Shown here: one piece after another, positions 60,961 through 64,000 of the stretch | Numbering within the stretch: position 1 is the stretch's first letter | Layout of the letters: the number at the start of each line of letters is the position of its first letter | Assembly: GCA_964653655.1 (NCBI GenBank) | Contig: CAZZHG010000006.1 | Coordinates: 1 to 64,000, forward strand | From: CAZZHG01 sp964653655 | Lineage (GTDB): Bacteria > Bdellovibrionota > FAC87 > UBA2466 | Length of the DNA stretch: 64,000 nt | Reading direction: 5' to 3' | Notes under the pieces: model-generated | The model's database searches: none | The model's input: the letters and a program-made list of their open reading frames with translations, nothing else | What the model was told of the DNA's origin: nothing | Translations under genes and position numbers: made by a program

Positions 60961-60961
60961 T

Positions 60962-61321
60962 TCAATCCCAAAGCAGGGCGCCTTTGCGCCAGACATAAAA
61001 GAGTCCGACGAGCAGCACGCCTACGAAGAGGCCCATCTCCCAAACGATGAAGGAGTTGATCGCCAGAAAATCGCGGTACACGACCGCCCACGGAAAAAAG
61101 AAAATCGCTTCCACGTCGAAGAGCAGAAAAAGGATCGCGACGAGGTAAAAGCGGACCGAAAAACGCCGGTGGGTGTCCCCATGGGCGGGCACGCCGCACT
61201 CGAACGGCTGGTTCTTTTTGGGGTTGGGGAGCCTGGGCGCAATTAGGGCTGGAAGCAGCAGCATGCCCGCGCCGACCACGGCGCCTATCCCCATCATGAT
61301 AAGTACGGGTAAGTATTCCAC
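60962..61321 (-). CDS. nuoA: NADH-quinone oxidoreductase subunit A
   Basis: I choose the GTG at 61321 (VEYLPVLIMM), giving the usual 119 residues; the frame is open to 61456 but that extension is polar and unlike NuoA. Landmarks are PFECGVPAHGDTHRRFSVRFYLVAILFLLFDVEAIF-type loop and helix with conserved Cys, Arg and Glu. No clear ribosome site precedes the GTG. It is the first gene of the operon. Confidence 0.93.
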   Translation of the reverse strand: MEYLPVLIMMGIGAVVGAGMLLLPALIAPRLPNPKKNQPFECGVPAHGDTHRRFSVRFYLVAILFLLFDVEAIFFFPWAVVYRDFLAINSFIVWEMGLFVGVLLVGLFYVWRKGALLWD

Positions 61322-61380
61322 TATCCAGTTGGTGCTTCGCCCAAAAAGCTCGCACCACTCCCTTCTCGAAATCGGGAAAT

Positions 61381-61409
61381 ACGCTACCAAAGGAGGTCTT
61401 AACCGGCAA
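61381..61409 (-). promoter_or_regulatory. Candidate promoter of the nuo operon
   Basis: On the minus strand TTGCCG (61404-61409), a 17-nt spacer and TAGCGT (61381-61386), about 60 nt before nuoA. The match is moderate. The gap 61322-61524 contains no gene and serves both directions. Confidence 0.35.
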
Positions 61410-61479
61410 CGGGAGAATCCGTAAATTTCCCAAAGGCTTCGTAGGGTTGGCGGCACTAGTGCGGAGCGTCAAAACCGGC

Positions 61480-61485
61480 TATAAT
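61480..61485 (+). promoter_or_regulatory. Candidate -10 box for the Ala-Tyr lipoprotein gene
   Basis: A perfect TATAAT lies 40 nt before the ATG at 61525; the -35 position (AGTGCG) does not match consensus. Confidence 0.4.
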
Positions 61486-61524
61486 AAAGGTTCCTTCACC
61501 GCGCAATTTCCGGAGCCAAAACCA

Positions 61525-62292
61525 ATGCCCAATTCCAAATGGATCGTAGGTACGGTGGCGCTGTTCGTGTGGGTTCTCGCCGGTTGCGAGAAGAAAGCCA
61601 CCCAGTCCGCCGCCGTTTCCAATCAGGCGATCCAGGATCAGTCGACTCTCGTAAAAAGCCTCGTGCAGAAGCTGCAGGATCCAAGCTCCGACCTGTACTC
61701 GAAGGGCGCGCAATATCAGGACACGCTCGAATCTCTTCACAACGCGCACCCGGAGATCAAAGAGAAGGTGCGGGAAACCTACCTCTCCCTTTTACAAAGC
61801 ATTCAGTCGATGACGGGCGCCGATGCCGTCGGTTCGGCCGTTCGCGGAGCCCGCGGGGCCCGGGGCGCCCGGCGCTCCATGGTCGGCGGTGCCGCCAATC
61901 CGGCCGCGTGCGTTCCTCCGGCGCCCCCTCCCGCAGGTGGTGGCGTTTGTCCGTCGGCGTTCTTCTGCGCTTGGGCGGTGGGTTTCGCGTCGGCTCAAGC
62001 TTATGCGTATGCCTACGCCTTCGCCTGTAAGGATTGCGCGTCCGGTGAAACGATTTGCGTGGAGGCCGAAGCCCACGCCTATGCCTACGCCTACGCTTAT
62101 GCCTTTGCTTTCGCTTGCGCCTGGGCTGGTGGTGGAGCTCCGGTCGGAGGCAATGCTCCGGCCAATCCGGCGGCGGGCAATTGCAACGGCAACGGCGGGA
62201 TCATGGACGCGCTGATTGCCGACGTCGTGACTCCAGGCACGGCGCCGAATCTAACGGCTTCTCCTCCGCCAACGGCCATGGGCATTCGTTGA
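61525..62292 (+). CDS. Lipoprotein with alternating Ala-Tyr repeats, unknown
   Basis: The 255-residue product starts at ATG 61525 and has lipobox VLAGC (Cys21). Residues about 22-95 are helical and polar, followed by an Arg-Gly-Ala repeat (RGARGARGAR) near 107-116. The second half is rich in Ala, Gly, Pro and Cys and holds two tracts of alternating Ala with aromatic residues: AYAYAYAFAC (DNA about 61999-62031) and AHAYAYAYAYAFAFAC (about 62070-62118), each ending in Cys; both AYA regions are flanked by CAWA. There are eight cysteines besides the lipidated one. I know no matching family; an outer-membrane or surface location is inferred from the lipobox. Confidence 0.75.
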   Translation: MPNSKWIVGTVALFVWVLAGCEKKATQSAAVSNQAIQDQSTLVKSLVQKLQDPSSDLYSKGAQYQDTLESLHNAHPEIKEKVRETYLSLLQSIQSMTGADAVGSAVRGARGARGARRSMVGGAANPAACVPPAPPPAGGGVCPSAFFCAWAVGFASAQAYAYAYAFACKDCASGETICVEAEAHAYAYAYAYAFAFACAWAGGGAPVGGNAPANPAAGNCNGNGGIMDALIADVVTPGTAPNLTASPPPTAMGIR

Positions 62293-62296
62293 TGGC

Positions 62297-62325
62297 TGGA
62301 CAAAACCTGTCTTCCTGAGTACATA
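62297..62325 (+). promoter_or_regulatory. Promoter of tRNA-Thr
   Basis: TGGACA (62297-62302), a 17-nt spacer and TACATA (62320-62325), with the mature tRNA starting 17 nt after the -10 box. Confidence 0.55.
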
Positions 62326-62341
62326 GGGGATTCTCTGTGGG

Positions 62342-62417
62342 GCCGACATAGCTCAGTCGGTAGAGCAGCTCATTCGTAATGAGCAGGTCACCGGTTCGAG
62401 TCCGGTTGTCGGCTCCA
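62342..62417 (+). tRNA. tRNA-Thr (anticodon CGT)
   Basis: A full cloverleaf can be drawn: the acceptor stem GCCGACA/TGTCGGC, a D arm with GCTCAGTCGGTAGAGC, an anticodon stem GCTCA/TGAGC with loop TTCGTAA (anticodon CGT, reading ACG threonine codons), a T arm with CCGGTTCGAGTCCGG, discriminator T and an encoded CCA at 62415-62417. The 76 nt include the CCA. No integrase or att duplication was seen beside it. Confidence 0.97.
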
Positions 62418-62518
62418 GTCTTCACCCTCCCAACGTGGAATAGCGGTCGCGCCGAGAGGGTGCTCCAATCGTCGATAAGGTGGTCTTTTTGGCGCGGTTA
62501 CGACTGGCAAGCCAGTCT

Positions 62519-62953
62519 TCACTCGATGGTCATTGCTATGGGCGTACTGAGGATCGGAGGCTCGGCACCGAAGCGCACTACCATTTCCGTCGCGCCTTTG
62601 GGGCAACGGTCGCCCGCCATTATTGAAATCGTTTCGGTCAGGTCCTCCCCCGGGGCTAACGTGTGCTCTAGTAGAACGTTTTTGAGGCAGGCTTCCCCAA
62701 CTTGGCCGGGGGTGAAGGTGTTCTTTTCATGCACGATACAACTGGGTTCGAATTTCCAAATGTCCCAATGACTGCAGCTCAGGCGGGCGTAGCGGAAAAG
62801 TTCCTTTCCGGTGTTCCGAATCACCACCTTGGCATTGAACTTTTGTCCTGTTTTGACTCGTTTCTTCTCCAAGGAGACGTCCATCTTGATGTCTCCGGCA
62901 ATGGCAACGGACGCGGGGCAAACACTCAGCAGTAATAGAAGGGCGAGGCGCAT
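62519..62953 (-). CDS. Small secreted protein with Ig-like/BsuPI-type domain, unknown
   Basis: This is a 144-residue protein with a signal peptide (about 1-19, VAIAG). The mature part is a beta-sandwich pattern (VSLEKKRVKTGQKFNAKVVIRNTG, LAPGEDLTETISI) seen in CARDB- and BsuPI-like domains, with four cysteines that could form two disulfides. A periplasmic binding or inhibitor role is a guess. The region 62418-62518 between the tRNA and this gene shows no gene. Confidence 0.6.
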   Translation of the reverse strand: MRLALLLLLSVCPASVAIAGDIKMDVSLEKKRVKTGQKFNAKVVIRNTGKELFRYARLSCSHWDIWKFEPSCIVHEKNTFTPGQVGEACLKNVLLEHTLAPGEDLTETISIMAGDRCPKGATEMVVRFGAEPPILSTPIAMTIE

Positions 62954-62979
62954 GGCCGGAATTATATCAGGGGCTCTCG

Positions 62980-63891
62980 CTAATCGGCTTTCGACGATAA
63001 ACAGACTTCGTGAAGCAACGCCCGGAACCAGCGGTGGAGCGGTTCCTTATGCGTTCGCGCGTGCCAGACCTGATTCACGACGAAGCCGTCCAACTTGATG
63101 GGCGGGGCATGCTCCTCGAGCGGAAGGTACTGCCGCAGCCGGGCGGAGAGCCGCGCCGGGCAGGTAAGAATGAAATCGGACTCGGCGACGACCCAGCCGG
63201 CGGAAACGAAGTTCGAGACGGCGACCGCGATGTGGCGGCGGTGGCCCATTTTCTCCAACGCGACGTCGACCGCGCCTCTCAGATCCCCCTGCAACGTGAT
63301 GAGCGCGTGGGGAAGCTTCAAGTAAGTTGCGAGCGTCAGCTTTCCCTTCAAAAGACCTTTTCTCGTCAGACAAACGAACTTCTCGTTGAAAAGCTTCTGC
63401 TGCAGAAAGCCGTCGGGAATGTCCTTGAAGTAGCCGGCGGTCGCCAGATCCACGAGGCCCTCCGCGAGCTCTTCCTTCGGAAGATAACCGGCCAGCGGCC
63501 GGCTCACGAGCGTAACGCCAGGAGCTTCCTTGCTCATTCGCTTCAAGAGAGGCGGCGCCATGGATTGCTCGAAATAGTCGGTCGTCGCGAGCGTGATGCG
63601 GCCCTCGGCCTTCGATGGATCGAACTCCGTCGGCTCCTGAAACACTTTCGCGAGATCTTCCAGGATGCGCGCGAGATCGGGATGAATCTTGATGGCCGTC
63701 GGAGTCGGCGCCATTCCCCCGGGAACCTTCACGAAGAGCGGATCGCCGAAGTCTCGGCGAAGTTTTTCGAGGCAGTGGCTCACCGCCGGTTGCGTTAACC
63801 CCAGCTTCAATCCGGTGCGGGAGAGGTTCCTTTCCCGCATCAGGATGTCGAAAACCACCAATAAATTCAAGTTCTTGGAGTTGAGATTCAT
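62980..63891 (-). CDS. LysR-type transcriptional regulator
   Basis: The 303-residue product (ATG 63891; TTG 63927 and ATG 63918 are alternatives, none with a good ribosome site) has an N-terminal winged helix-turn-helix (LSRTGLKLGLTQPAVSHCLEKLRRDFGDPLF) and a C-terminal periplasmic-binding-like effector domain from about residue 80 (ITLATTDYFEQSMAP). LysR proteins usually regulate a divergent gene; here a gene starts 102 nt away in the opposite direction. The long AT-rich region between them (63892-63960) is the expected operator. The effector is unknown. Confidence 0.93.
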   Translation of the reverse strand: MNLNSKNLNLLVVFDILMRERNLSRTGLKLGLTQPAVSHCLEKLRRDFGDPLFVKVPGGMAPTPTAIKIHPDLARILEDLAKVFQEPTEFDPSKAEGRITLATTDYFEQSMAPPLLKRMSKEAPGVTLVSRPLAGYLPKEELAEGLVDLATAGYFKDIPDGFLQQKLFNEKFVCLTRKGLLKGKLTLATYLKLPHALITLQGDLRGAVDVALEKMGHRRHIAVAVSNFVSAGWVVAESDFILTCPARLSARLRQYLPLEEHAPPIKLDGFVVNQVWHARTHKEPLHRWFRALLHEVCLSSKAD

Positions 63892-63978
63892 TTTTTTGAT
63901 GATAATGATTTCAGACATTAATTTCAACTATCAGGATTTTTCCTCCAGTGTCGGTTTCAACAAGCAAACGAATCTCTC

Positions 63979-63986
63979 AGGAGGAG
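63979..63986 (+). promoter_or_regulatory. Strong Shine-Dalgarno before the last, truncated gene
   Basis: AGGAGGAG lies 6 nt before an ATG at 63993, which defines the start of a + strand gene that leaves the window. Confidence 0.7.
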
Positions 63987-63992
63987 AAACAA

Positions 63993-64000
63993 ATGAAGTC
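63993..64000 (+). CDS. Start of a gene cut by the window end
   Basis: Only ATG AAG and two further bases are present. The ribosome site and its position opposite the LysR gene indicate a probable LysR target. The product cannot be told. Confidence 0.55.

Noticed and set aside
61322..61456. 45-codon N-terminal extension of nuoA
   Set aside because: The extension is polar, unlike NuoA, and the GTG at 61321 gives the normal length.
62342..62417. tRNA gene as an integration site of a genomic island
   Set aside because: No integrase, no duplicated tRNA 3' end and no change in composition beside it.

Overview
The window (64 kb, GC-rich) is a chromosomal stretch of a diderm (Gram-negative-type) bacterium. 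It carries an Omp85 outer-membrane protein, TamB, many lipobox lipoproteins, a LysM lytic transglycosylase and a complete 14-subunit complex I. Genes are tightly packed, GTG/TTG starts are frequent, and genes often overlap by 1-4 nt. There is no phage, insertion sequence or CRISPR array. The gene set would suit a free-living or predatory bacterium of the Bdellovibrionota/deltaproteobacterial sort, but that placement is an inference from style only; no rRNA or ribosomal protein is present to fix it.

Layout. 1-8.2 kb (+): end of efp, a TPR protein, tamB and a TamA/BamA-like Omp85 gene (outer-membrane assembly). A palindromic tandem repeat separates these from a minus-strand block (8.3-14.7 kb): a secreted protein that looks like the IucA/IucC fold, MltD, a small basic protein, DnaB and RmuC. 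14.8-18.6 kb: a PQQ-type sugar dehydrogenase, a zinc phospholipase C-like protein, a degenerate uracil-DNA glycosylase homologue and NfeD. 18.7-23.0 kb: envelope glycan genes (GT2, polysaccharide pyruvyl transferase, a flippase-like membrane protein, a PIG-V-like mannosyltransferase). 23.0-33.2 kb: an M48 lipoprotein, CorA, two further secreted HExxH proteins, a CADD-like (PqqC-fold) protein predicted to make p-aminobenzoate from its own residues, an acyl-CoA dehydrogenase, a phosphoesterase, a beta-barrel candidate and IlvA. 33.2-40.4 kb: two related lipoproteins (one with FG-GAP repeats), an HprK-like kinase, GT2 and membrane proteins. 40.4-48.2 kb: the ABC-F protein Uup, a 1186-residue fused NfnAB-like flavoprotein and a polar amino-acid ABC importer. 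48.2-61.3 kb (-): nuoA-N, one translationally coupled operon with an unusually short NuoG. 61.5-64 kb: a lipoprotein with Ala-Tyr repeats, tRNA-Thr(CGT), a small secreted protein, and a LysR regulator divergent from a gene cut by the window end.

The most notable items are the CADD-like gene with all metal ligands and both sacrificial residues in register, the single-chain NfnAB-like enzyme, the (Ala-Tyr)n lipoprotein, the secreted IucA/IucC-like protein, the short NuoG that keeps the N7 cluster motif, and the 35-bp palindromic tandem repeat that supplies the stop codon of a gene. All functional calls are by recognition of motifs and family resemblance; no database search was possible.
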